Of a stretch of DNA of 25,181 nt, positions 7,439 to 15,777 are shown piece by piece. Positions within the stretch are counted from its first letter, which is position 1, and every line of letters starts with the position of its first letter. Source of the stretch: Candidatus Nitromaritima sp. SCGC AAA288-L16. Lineage in GTDB: Bacteria; Nitrospinota; Nitrospinia; Nitrospinales; VA-1. A program made the position numbers and the translations under genes. The notes under the pieces are model-generated. The model did not search any database. It saw only the letters and a program-made list of their open reading frames with translations, and was not told where the DNA came from. The stretch lies in assembly GCA_000372225.1 (NCBI GenBank), contig AQTY01000027.1:1-25181 (forward strand), written 5' to 3'.

Positions 7439-9328
7439 ATGATGAGTGATGAACTCTATGTCAATCTGGAATGGTTGCCTCGCGTGCCGGATGACTTTAA
7501 TGAACAATTGCAAACTGCAACTCACGAAAAGTCACCTTGTAGTCTCCTGCGTAAGCTGGCTGGATATGCTCTGGGTATTAACCAGATTCACCATATAGCA
7601 AAGGCCATTGCCATTGCACAAAAGGATAATAAGGATCTTAGACCTTTAAAGCCATTTAGTCTAGGTATTGTCTCCAATACCACCACATCTATTATTGTCC
7701 CGGCATTAGTAACAACAGCTGCACGTTATGGTTTTTCATTAATGGTGCATGAAGCCCCTTATGGCCAAGCGGCGCAAGTAGCAATAGGGGAAGTAGAAGC
7801 GTTTAAAGGTGTGGCAATGGATGTCATTCTCATTGCTATTGACTACAAAGGGCTACCTGGTCAGAGTAATATACCCTCCTTTGGCAAAGATACTGATACA
7901 CATAAGGCCCTAGATCATTTAAATATGATTCGCTCTCAACTTAAGCAGAGATATGGCGCGCCCTGCATCATGCAGACATGTGCCCATGAGCCAGAGAGTT
8001 TTTTTGGCAACTTTGACACCCAAGTCAACAACACATCACGCCACTTCATCAATATATTTAATTCCGGTCTGGTGAGAGAAGTTGTTGGAACAGATGATTT
8101 TTTGTTGGATGTGGCTGCTATTGCAGAAACTGTCGGACTGGCAAACTGGCATGATCCGGTAATGTATCACATGGCAAAATTACCCTTTGCTCAAAAGTTG
8201 GTGCCGTTTTACGCCGAACAGGTTTGCCGTATTATCTCCGCTATGTCTGGTAAGGCAAGGCGCGCCTTGATATTAGATCTGGATAATACCTTATGGGGTG
8301 GAGTGATTGGAGATGATGGCCTGAGTGGGATAGAACTCGGTCCAGGCAATGCTTTGGGCGAGGCCTATTTGGCAGTCCAGAATACAGTTTTAAAACTACG
8401 TCAGCGAGGGATTGTTCTAGCTGTTTGTTCCAAGAACAATGATACTACAGCACGTATTCCTTTTCGCGAGCACCCTGATATGTTGCTGAATGAAAGTCAT
8501 ATTTCGGTTTTTCGGGCTAACTGGGAAGACAAGGTACCTAATATTCAGTTTATTGCTGAAACGCTGAATCTAGGATTGGAATCAATTGTTTTTTTTGATG
8601 ACAATCCTGTAGAGAGAGACCGAGTACGCTACGAACTACCAGAAGTTGCTGTACCAGAATTACCCGAGGATCCAGCATATTATCCGCGCACTTTACTTGC
8701 GGCAGGATATTTTGAAGCTGTATATTTTTCAGATGAAGACAAAAGTCGTGTGGAAAATTATCAGGCCAACGCCAAGCGTGTTGCTCTTCGTGAGACGTCA
8801 ACAGACCTAAACACATATTTAAAGACTTTGCAGATGAAGGCGGCTTTGCAGCCTTTTGATGAAAACGGTATCAAGCGCATAGTACAACTGATTTCTAAAA
8901 CTAACCAATTTAATCTAACTACATATCGTCATAATGAAAGTCAGACACGTGATTTCATGAAGAACGATCAATACTTCACTCTTCAAGTGCGTTTAGCAGA
9001 TGCCTTTGGGGATAATGGAATGGTTAGTGTTGTTATCTGCAAGAAAAGTACTGAAGAATGGTTTATAGATACTTGGCTTATGAGTTGTCGGGTTGTGGGT
9101 AGAAGACTCGAAGAAATAGTTTTTTATGAAATAGTAAAGTCTGCAAAATTAGAAGGCGTAAAAAAAATAACTGGAGTGTATATACCAACCGAACGAAATG
9201 AAATTGTTCGTGATCATTATCTTAAATTAGGTTTTGAAGCATTGAAAAATGATACTTCAGGAGCTACTACATGGTCAAAAAGTTTAGATGATATAAAGAT
9301 CCCAGACCTTCCAATAGATCTACTTTAA
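7439..9328 (+). CDS. FkbH-like HAD-superfamily (subfamily IIIC) protein
   Basis: 629 residues with three parts. An N-terminal SGNH-like region (about 60-250) starts at LGIVSNTTTS. A HAD domain has motif I DLDNTLWGGVIGDDG (nucleophile Asp280, acid Asp282), Ser331-Lys332 in the VCSKNN motif and Asp387-Asp388 in VFFDDNP. A C-terminal GNAT-like part (about 450-600) begins KTNQFNLTTYR. FkbH proteins load a three-carbon hydroxy acid (glyceryl from 1,3-bisphosphoglycerate in polyketide pathways) onto an ACP and dephosphorylate it. The pairing with a dedicated ACP fits this. Two adjacent ATGs (7439, 7442) are both possible starts. It probably supplies the first ACP-bound acyl unit for the module. Confidence 0.92.
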   Translation: MMSDELYVNLEWLPRVPDDFNEQLQTATHEKSPCSLLRKLAGYALGINQIHHIAKAIAIAQKDNKDLRPLKPFSLGIVSNTTTSIIVPALVTTAARYGFSLMVHEAPYGQAAQVAIGEVEAFKGVAMDVILIAIDYKGLPGQSNIPSFGKDTDTHKALDHLNMIRSQLKQRYGAPCIMQTCAHEPESFFGNFDTQVNNTSRHFINIFNSGLVREVVGTDDFLLDVAAIAETVGLANWHDPVMYHMAKLPFAQKLVPFYAEQVCRIISAMSGKARRALILDLDNTLWGGVIGDDGLSGIELGPGNALGEAYLAVQNTVLKLRQRGIVLAVCSKNNDTTARIPFREHPDMLLNESHISVFRANWEDKVPNIQFIAETLNLGLESIVFFDDNPVERDRVRYELPEVAVPELPEDPAYYPRTLLAAGYFEAVYFSDEDKSRVENYQANAKRVALRETSTDLNTYLKTLQMKAALQPFDENGIKRIVQLISKTNQFNLTTYRHNESQTRDFMKNDQYFTLQVRLADAFGDNGMVSVVICKKSTEEWFIDTWLMSCRVVGRRLEEIVFYEIVKSAKLEGVKKITGVYIPTERNEIVRDHYLKLGFEALKNDTSGATTWSKSLDDIKIPDLPIDLL

Positions 9329-9337
9329 TCCCCCAAT

Positions 9338-10903
9338 ATGCTGTTTAATTCATACGTATTCTTATTTTTATTTCTTCCCGTTACATTAGTCGGGTTTCAT
9401 CTGATAGGGAAACAAGGATACCATAAAGTTACCATTAGTTGGTTAGTAGGTGCATCACTGTTTTTCTATGGCTGGTGGAACCCTGCCTATCTCGGACTAA
9501 TACTTGGGTCAATTCTGTTTAATTATTCAGTAGGTTTTTCATTACTGGGCAAGCCTCACAAGTTGACGTTGTTTTTGGGTATAGCAGGAAACCTCGGGGT
9601 ACTGGGATATTTTAAGTATGCCAATTTCTTCATCGATAATATCAATACTCTAACTAGCAATAATATTATATTAGAGCAAATCATCCTCCCTCTTGGAATT
9701 TCTTTTTTCACGTTTCAGCAAATTACATATTTAGTTGATATGTATCGAGGTGAAGTTCAAGGGCAAGGATTTCTAAAATATTGCTTGTTTGTAATTTTTT
9801 TTCCTCAACTTATTGCTGGGCCTATTGTGCATCATAAAGAAATTTTTCCTCAATATGATAGAGAGAAAATTTGGAAGTTTTGTCCAGAACATTTGGCAAC
9901 TGGACTGACGTTTTTTTTAATAGGTTTATTTAAAAAAATTATTTTAGCCGATGGTATTTCTAAGTACGCCAATTCAACATTTGACCAAGTCGCTGCTGGG
10001 GCGATACCCAATTTTATAGAGGCCTGGAGCGGTGCTTTGTCCTACACATTTCAATTATATTTTGATTTTTCGGGTTATGCAGATATGGCAGTTGGATTAG
10101 CGTGTATGTTTGGCATCTGGCTACCACTCAACTTTAACTCTCCTTACAAAGCGCATAATATTATCCAATTCTGGCAACGCTGGCATATGACATTATCACG
10201 CCTAATAAAAGATTATTTGTTCTACCCTATCGCATTATCATTGACTAGATATGCACTCATAAGAAACTACGGTTCTATCAGCTTGTTCATTTTAACGATG
10301 TTATTACCTACAATGTTTACTTTTTTTTGGGTAGGATTGTGGCATGGGGCGGGCTGGAACTTTATTTTATTTGGGCTAGCCCATGGCACTTATATTGTAA
10401 TCTACAGTGTATGGGTTAAGATCAAGAAAAAAATTCCTGACGGTATAGCGATAAGGTCAACTGTGGTAGCCAATTTAATTGGACGAGTCATTACTTTTTT
10501 AGCTGTTGTTCTTTCCTTTGTGCTATTCCGCGCTGAGAGTATGGATGGAGCAAGCAATATGCTGGCAGCAATGCTAGGGGGACACGGGCTATCCTTATCA
10601 CCATTGCTGATAATGTTCGGGCTTAACCATTCTTTAGAAGCGCCTTTCATTGAGACAGGTATCCAACATAATTCTGACCGGTTGATTGCTTGTCTTATCT
10701 TGGTTTGGTTTGCTCCAAATACGCAACAATTTATGTCTAAATTTATTCCAGAAAGTTATGATGTAAAACTAAGTTCAAATTTTTCAAGAATTAATTTGCA
10801 ATGGTCCCCCAATGGATATTGGGCGGTATTTATTGCAATTCTTGCGGTTAGCGCTCTATTAAATCTTACAAAAATCAACGAATTTTTGTATTTTCAATTT
10901 TAA
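9338..10903 (+). CDS. MBOAT family membrane O-acyltransferase (AlgI/DltB-like)
   Basis: 521 residues, polytopic, with the normal AlgI/DltB length. The sequence contains the conserved QFWQRWHMTLS and DYLFYPI segments and the catalytic region FFWVGLWHGAGWN with His336, followed by LFGLAHG with His349. It starts nine bases after FkbH and is followed by a DltD-like gene, so it belongs to the same operon. MBOAT proteins of this class transfer an acyl group across or at the inner membrane to extracytoplasmic polysaccharide. DltB takes D-Ala from the DltC carrier, and AlgI acetylates alginate. Here the adjacent ACP suggests (inference) an ACP-borne donor. The upstream fragment at 5396 is a truncated paralogue. 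Confidence 0.93.
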   Translation: MLFNSYVFLFLFLPVTLVGFHLIGKQGYHKVTISWLVGASLFFYGWWNPAYLGLILGSILFNYSVGFSLLGKPHKLTLFLGIAGNLGVLGYFKYANFFIDNINTLTSNNIILEQIILPLGISFFTFQQITYLVDMYRGEVQGQGFLKYCLFVIFFPQLIAGPIVHHKEIFPQYDREKIWKFCPEHLATGLTFFLIGLFKKIILADGISKYANSTFDQVAAGAIPNFIEAWSGALSYTFQLYFDFSGYADMAVGLACMFGIWLPLNFNSPYKAHNIIQFWQRWHMTLSRLIKDYLFYPIALSLTRYALIRNYGSISLFILTMLLPTMFTFFWVGLWHGAGWNFILFGLAHGTYIVIYSVWVKIKKKIPDGIAIRSTVVANLIGRVITFLAVVLSFVLFRAESMDGASNMLAAMLGGHGLSLSPLLIMFGLNHSLEAPFIETGIQHNSDRLIACLILVWFAPNTQQFMSKFIPESYDVKLSSNFSRINLQWSPNGYWAVFIAILAVSALLNLTKINEFLYFQF

Positions 10904-10913
10904 AAAAAATCCA

Positions 10914-12173
10914 GTGAAAGACAGTATCCGTTTCTTAAAATATATCTTTGGTATCGTCTTTTTTGTTCTATTGTTAATTGGAACATTCAACTGGTTTATT
11001 GATCCATTTGAAATTTATTGGACTGGGGAATACAAACCACACCGTAAGATTTTCATGAAAAAAGTATGGATTTTTAAAGCGATGAATGTTAGAAAAATTG
11101 CCCCCCAGTCTCTTATATTAGGATCGTCCCGTTCGATGATAGGTCTCGAGGCGGAACATCCAGGAGGCGATCCATCGGTATCCCCGCGTTATAACTTTGG
11201 AGTTCCGGCTTCAAACTTGTATGAAATGTTAAGTTTCCTTGAGCATTCCAATGAATTAAACCCTATCAAACAGGCAATAGTTGGGATTGACTTCTATTCT
11301 TTTAATATTTTTTATCAAGGTAATACTGAGTTCAACGATTCATTTTTACTCAAAGAGGGTGACAGTCAACTGCTTAGTCATTTCAGAGAGACAATGATTT
11401 CCTTATTTACACTAACCTCATTCAATTTGAGTAAAAAGAAAATGGGATCTATGGGAAAAGAAACCTCTTTTCTTAACGGTTCGTCAACTGAATTTTACAA
11501 ATACACACAGCGATACCCTCCTGGAAAATCATTTTTACACAATCAGAAAAATTATTTATCAGTCTTTTTATATCCTCCCCCCAGATACCATTTTTGTTTG
11601 TACGATCAAAATGGAGAAAACCCACAAATGCAAGCCCTAAAAAAGCTTGTAAATTTAGCAAACCAAAAAAGAATTGACTTAAGAATTTTTATACATCCTA
11701 TCCATGCTTCATTGCAGCAAATTATTAAGTACACAGGGCTATGGGACGAATTTGAAGATTGGAAAAAAAAATTAGTACAGATAACGTCTAAACAAACATT
11801 GGATCAGAATCAAAAAATAAAACTTTGGGATTTTAGTGGGTACAATATTTTTACTACAGAGGATAAAACTCCTCTGGAGTCATTAGTCCCTACAATGAAA
11901 TGGTATTGGGAAGCTATGCACTATAATTATAAGCTTGGGGATCGGGTTCTTGACCGCATTTATAACTACAAAGATGATAGCAGAAATACTCCAGACGATT
12001 TTGGGGTACTATTAAATAAAGGTAATATTAACAGCCATATTAAGCTGTTTCGGAAACAGCAAATGAAATATGAATTGTCACACACAAAGGAAAGGGATAT
12101 TTGGTTCCAGCGGATTAAACAGATTAAGATGAAACGCAGGTCCTCAGATTGTCCTATGGGATCGGGGGCGTAA
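10914..12173 (+). CDS. DltD/AlgJ-like SGNH-type membrane-anchored protein
   Basis: 419 residues from a GTG start 10 bases after the MBOAT stop. One N-terminal membrane anchor (about residues 7-25) is followed by WFIDPFEIYW and an extracytoplasmic domain. The motif LILGSSRSMIGLE (about 64-76) is the SGNH nucleophile block, and IVGIDFYSFNIF is block II-like. The C-terminal WYWEAMHYNYKLGDRVLDRI holds the block V-type histidine, with DFSGYN nearby. This architecture is the standard partner of DltB/AlgI-type MBOATs, where it completes transfer of the acyl group in the periplasm. Exact family membership (DltD-like versus AlgJ/AlgX-like) is not certain. The basic C-terminal tail is longer than needed for the fold. 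Confidence 0.75.
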   Translation: MKDSIRFLKYIFGIVFFVLLLIGTFNWFIDPFEIYWTGEYKPHRKIFMKKVWIFKAMNVRKIAPQSLILGSSRSMIGLEAEHPGGDPSVSPRYNFGVPASNLYEMLSFLEHSNELNPIKQAIVGIDFYSFNIFYQGNTEFNDSFLLKEGDSQLLSHFRETMISLFTLTSFNLSKKKMGSMGKETSFLNGSSTEFYKYTQRYPPGKSFLHNQKNYLSVFLYPPPRYHFCLYDQNGENPQMQALKKLVNLANQKRIDLRIFIHPIHASLQQIIKYTGLWDEFEDWKKKLVQITSKQTLDQNQKIKLWDFSGYNIFTTEDKTPLESLVPTMKWYWEAMHYNYKLGDRVLDRIYNYKDDSRNTPDDFGVLLNKGNINSHIKLFRKQQMKYELSHTKERDIWFQRIKQIKMKRRSSDCPMGSGA

Positions 12174-12544
12174 ATGAAAGAATATCCCAATATATTTTTA
12201 AATTAACACGTAGGGATCGAATAAAAGACTGTAAGACCCTTTTCTGGGGAAATTAAGAGCTAAACGGTCTTAAATCATTTAAAAAAGACATATTAAAAGC
12301 TAGTTACCCAAAAGACCACCTCAGGTTGTATTTAAAAAAGGATTTATATTAGGAATTAAAAATAATATATGCATTAATTTTCCTTTTGTTAAATTCTGTG
12401 AGAATAGAAGGGTCTGGGGTTATCTATATGATAAATTCAAAGAGTGCTTAATATAAATAAAAGTGATGATGAAAGCTAAACGTTAAGAGCATTTCCTAAA
12501 ACAAATTTTGTTAAAAAATAAAGTGAATATAGGATATTTTAGGT
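12174..12544 (+). other. Intergenic region with possible decayed coding sequence
   Basis: No intact gene is visible. One reading frame (about 12250-12350) encodes a short stretch ending LKASYPKDHLRLYLKK. Shifting frame at an A-run near 12335 continues with GFILGIKNN and CENRRVWGYLYDKF before a stop. The composition looks protein-like, so this may be a frameshifted remnant, but I do not recognise it. No convincing promoter or terminator is seen; GGTATG just before 12545 is only a weak start context for the next gene. Confidence 0.25.
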
Positions 12545-14674
12545 ATGAATAAACCCGATTTTAATGTGGCAAAAAAAAATTTACTGCCTAAAAGAGGCGA
12601 TTCATTAGATAACCTTGCTGGATATCCTAAAAAATTTAAACTTCCATTAATAGAAGATATATCGGGAAAGTATATAAATACCCTATATGCTCCTAAAGAC
12701 ATTACAGTTAATTGGAATTCATATAAAGACTACTTGTCAAAGGTTAAACCTCAATTTCATCCGCATGTTTTATTTATTGGGCATGATTCTAGTGAAATAG
12801 AAAATATAACACTTATGTCATTGGGTGGTGTTTTGCAACATATGAATGGTACCGCTAATTATGCATTGGTTGGTAGTAATACTATAAATACTCTAGACGA
12901 AATTATTAAAAATAAAAAACCTGAATGGATTGGTTTTAATCTTTACACAGGGTTAACTGATTTTGTTTTTGAATGGATTAAACGTTATAAAATAGAACGA
13001 GCTAGTTATATTCTTAAGAAAAATATTGTGGACTTCGATACTGCTGATAAGGCCTTAAAAGATATGGTCAAGGAGGCCAAGGGCACTGTATACGACGGAG
13101 ATCAAGTTTTATATGCACCGATCATTATCGGAGGTCACTTTAACAACTATAGTTTTAATGAATCTTTCGTCAGAGGTGGAGATTATGTTGTAAGAGGAAA
13201 AGGTATCAATATTTTGAGGGATATTCTGCTCGGTCTTTTTATGCCGGGAATTTATCACGACCCAATGCCCTATGCAAATATTCCACGTATGGACCGTGAA
13301 TCCTTTTACGGTGATATGTATGAATTTTCAGATAAGACAAAAAGTTATGTGTTTAGTAGAATAAAGTCTGTTTTGAGTGCTCTTGGATGCAGTTATACCT
13401 GTTCATATTGTTATATCAGCTCGATGATAGATAACTTAAAGGAAGCTTACGAAGATAAAGGTGTTAAACCTCCGAGCATTATTCAAGATAGGCCTATTGA
13501 TACAGTATTTGCGGAAGGAAAAGATATTCTAAGACTTGATGAATATTATGGAGTAAAAACATCTGCCGTATTTGATCAGGCTGATATTTCATTAAACAAC
13601 ATGGAATGGTGGAACGAATTGGGTGAGAGGTGGATGCATGATATCGGCATACCATTTTATATTCAAGCACGACCGGCAATGCTAGCAGGTAAAAAAGGAA
13701 TGGAGAGGGTTGCATTGATATCTAATAGGGGATTGGTCTCAGGCATTTCGATGGCTATAGAATCAGGAGATCAAAATGTGCGCAAGTTATTACTAGATCG
13801 GCATGAAAATAACAAGATTGTGCAAGATGCTATAAAGAATGTTAAAAGTTTTGGTATCCCCTTGCGAACTCAGGCAATTGTTGGGCTACCTGTTATGAAG
13901 CCATCAATTGAATTTAATCCGGCTAATAGTAAAGTATCACTTGTTGATAGCGACGGCAAAGAACATTATTATGAAGATCCTTTACAAGAATCCATTAAAT
14001 GCCTTGATCTTGTATGTTCTTCCTATTTTCGTAAAGAAGATTATTATTGGAACGCAATATATTCGCCCTTTCCGGGAACACCATTAGGGGATTACTCAAT
14101 AGAAGCCGGTTTTTCAATTGATGAGACAGCCTCCAAAGCGTATCTATTCAGTTCGGAAAGTGGTCTGAACTGTTTTTCGGAATTAATTACAAAGAGACAG
14201 GTTGCTTTTAGTTTGACATCTAATTATTTTTCGCATTTCAAGAATGGTAAAGACCTAATGAGTTCATTTATTTACAGGGAAGGTGAACTGGATTTAGATT
14301 TTTTTTCAAGATTTATATCAGATAAAAGTTCATTGATGCAGCCTATTGATCAAACATCAACAGGCGGTTTAATACCAAACATACAACCAGCAATGCTAGA
14401 AGACTTTTTTGAATATGCTTATCCAAAAGAAGCGGACATTGAATTTAAAAAGATAAATAAAAATCTTATAAATTATTATTTATATCTTTTTGATGGATTA
14501 GTGTTGGCAGCAAAAATGGCAGTTGCATATTATAAGAAACGAGAAACTAAAAATCTATTTACGCTATCAAACCTATATCGAGTTGAGCGGAATCACTATT
14601 ACGATAATTGTTATCACATGAATTATATGCCAGAAAAATATGCTGACTATTTGACAAATATTATAAAACGATAA
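12545..14674 (+). CDS. Radical SAM protein with B12-binding-like N-terminal domain
   Basis: 709 residues. The [4Fe-4S] ligand motif is Cys282-x3-Cys286-x2-Cys289 in LGCSYTCSYCY. Downstream SMAIESGDQNVRKLLLDRH and LRTQAIVGLPV match the radical SAM barrel in B12-binding relatives (BchE/MiaB-like topology). Residues about 70-230 look like a Rossmann cobalamin-binding fold (HVLFIGHDSSE, APIIIGGHF, YVVRGKG), but the DxHxxG cobalamin motif is absent, so cobalamin binding cannot be assumed. About 250 C-terminal residues after the barrel (from about 460) are unassigned and rich in aromatic residues. It sits alone among polysaccharide genes. Radical methylation, epimerisation or another sugar or lipid modification are possible. 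The substrate is unknown. Confidence 0.85.
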   Translation: MNKPDFNVAKKNLLPKRGDSLDNLAGYPKKFKLPLIEDISGKYINTLYAPKDITVNWNSYKDYLSKVKPQFHPHVLFIGHDSSEIENITLMSLGGVLQHMNGTANYALVGSNTINTLDEIIKNKKPEWIGFNLYTGLTDFVFEWIKRYKIERASYILKKNIVDFDTADKALKDMVKEAKGTVYDGDQVLYAPIIIGGHFNNYSFNESFVRGGDYVVRGKGINILRDILLGLFMPGIYHDPMPYANIPRMDRESFYGDMYEFSDKTKSYVFSRIKSVLSALGCSYTCSYCYISSMIDNLKEAYEDKGVKPPSIIQDRPIDTVFAEGKDILRLDEYYGVKTSAVFDQADISLNNMEWWNELGERWMHDIGIPFYIQARPAMLAGKKGMERVALISNRGLVSGISMAIESGDQNVRKLLLDRHENNKIVQDAIKNVKSFGIPLRTQAIVGLPVMKPSIEFNPANSKVSLVDSDGKEHYYEDPLQESIKCLDLVCSSYFRKEDYYWNAIYSPFPGTPLGDYSIEAGFSIDETASKAYLFSSESGLNCFSELITKRQVAFSLTSNYFSHFKNGKDLMSSFIYREGELDLDFFSRFISDKSSLMQPIDQTSTGGLIPNIQPAMLEDFFEYAYPKEADIEFKKINKNLINYYLYLFDGLVLAAKMAVAYYKKRETKNLFTLSNLYRVERNHYYDNCYHMNYMPEKYADYLTNIIKR

Positions 14675-14769
14675 AAAATATTTTTTAATTTCATTCACCA
14701 TCAATCAATAAGCAACAGACATCGCCCTAATAAAAATTTAATATTATCTCTGAAACAATATATATTTAG

Positions 14770-14796
14770 TTGGGTCGATTGGGTTGATTGGGTTGA
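14770..14796 (+). repeat. Three tandem 9-base repeats
   Basis: The units TTGGGTCGA, TTGGGTTGA and TTGGGTTGA are directly adjacent. Too short for a functional call; they may be slippage-generated. Confidence 0.7.
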
Positions 14797-14886
14797 TAAA
14801 TTAAATCATCCTCGTAGTAATAAAAACCGATTCAGTTGATGCCTCCTTTATATAAATTTTTAATTTAAATATTAAATTAATTAAAT

Positions 14887-14902
14887 ACTATCAATTGATA
14901 GT
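14887..14902. promoter_or_regulatory. Perfect 16-base palindrome, possible operator
   Basis: ACTATCAATTGATAGT is its own reverse complement. Its inner ten bases recur at 14956-14965, 33 bases before the next start codon. Spacing and repetition suggest a dimeric regulator site, but AT-rich palindromes can arise by chance. Confidence 0.3.
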
Positions 14903-14988
14903 TTATTGCCCATAAAATAAACATTTTAGAAGGTTCTTTAGCCTGTTAAAACCTAATCAATTGATCTGTTTCTTAAACCAAGTATTTT

Positions 14989-15465
14989 ATGAACTCCTCT
15001 TCTGTTTTTAAAAATATATCTGTCATTGTGGCTTACCGAAATTCGGGAGGCCATTTGTTGGATATGTTTGTTGATTTAAAATTATGGTTCAGTGAAATCA
15101 CAATAGTTGGCCCTAATTACTCTAATAATTCACAGAAAATAAAATCTCTTGGTGGAAAGTGGATAGAAACGGAATCATGCAGTGTTCAAAATCTTTGGGA
15201 AAAAGGAATACAATCAGTACATTCTGATTGGTATCTTTTGTTGGAGGGCAGCGAGTATATTTCTACCGTGTTGAAAGAGTCTATAGTGGAGGCGAGCAAT
15301 TTAAAATTAATCGAATCGAATTGGTTTCCTATAAAAAGAGAAATCTTTTTTCTAAAGCAACGCCTAAAATATCCGTTGGAATGGACTTATGATCCAAAAC
15401 CTGGACTATTTTTCAAAGGAACTGATAAGTTAAACCAAATAAATATTGACAAAATAGAAAATTAA
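14989..15465 (+). CDS. N-terminal fragment of a degenerate GT2-like glycosyltransferase domain
   Basis: 158 residues aligning with the N-terminal part of the 607-residue GT2-like/GT9 fusion at 18374-20197 (shared pattern: LW-x-(E/Q)-G, W-(Y/I) before the acidic position, LKxRLKY). The fold resembles the WaaE/KdtX group of GT2 enzymes, but the nucleotide-binding motif DSxSTD is replaced by GPNYSNN and the metal-binding LDADE by LEGSE, so catalysis is doubtful. The frame ends at TAA 15463-15465, yet continues with clear homology directly after it. No convincing ribosome binding site is seen. This is most likely the 5' part of a broken gene; a short protein may still be made. Confidence 0.6.
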   Translation: MNSSSVFKNISVIVAYRNSGGHLLDMFVDLKLWFSEITIVGPNYSNNSQKIKSLGGKWIETESCSVQNLWEKGIQSVHSDWYLLLEGSEYISTVLKESIVEASNLKLIESNWFPIKREIFFLKQRLKYPLEWTYDPKPGLFFKGTDKLNQINIDKIEN

Positions 15466-15765
15466 CCACTAAAAGGGAAATCAATATTCTATTCAGAAAA
15501 GACGGTAGGAGAGGCTATTATAAATAGTATTCATAGGGCAGATCAAGCTGCAGCGCAGTTAAACAGAATTAAATCAGATATAGGAATATTTAAACTTACT
15601 TTAAAAGCGGTTGTACATGCTCCAGTAAATTTTTTTAATAAGTGGATTTTACATAGAGGAATACGTGAAGGGTTTGAAGGTTTAGTATTTTCTCTGCTTG
15701 ATACCCTAACGGTGGTTTTAGGATATATTAGGTATTACGAAAAATATATTCGAAGCGGTAAATAA
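15466..15765 (+). pseudogene. Remnant of the GT2-like domain C-terminal half, between two in-frame TAA codons
   Basis: In the same frame as the preceding ORF, 99 codons are open between TAA 15463-15465 and TAA 15763-15765, without a usable ATG at the left. The translation contains REGFEGLVFSLLDTL and YIRYYEKYIRSG, matching RDGFEGFVFSLVDSL and YLRYHEKYIRSG of the intact fusion at 18374-20197. This is the characteristic C-terminal membrane-associated helix region of WaaE/KdtX-type GT2 proteins. After IRSG the two proteins align without gaps into the GT9 domain, and the second TAA falls exactly opposite a Gln of the intact protein, consistent with a CAA to TAA change. Confidence 0.75.
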
Positions 15766-15777
15766 ATAGAAAATAAC

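Larger units (their letters stand above)
14675..14988. other. Repeat- and palindrome-rich intergenic region
   Basis: No gene is visible. It contains three tandem 9-base units TTGGGTYGA (14770-14796), a perfect 16-base palindrome ACTATCAATTGATAGT (14887-14902), and a second copy of its core, ATCAATTGAT, at 14956-14965. The two palindromic copies lie upstream of the split glycosyltransferase locus and could be protein-binding sites. No good Shine-Dalgarno precedes the ATG at 14989. Confidence 0.4.

Noticed and set aside
5396..10903. Recent tandem duplication of the MBOAT gene
   Set aside because: The two copies differ at many codons, with only one long identical DNA stretch over a conserved motif, so they are old paralogues.
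14770..14796. CRISPR-like or regulatory repeat array
   Set aside because: Only three 9-base units with no spacers; better explained by replication slippage.
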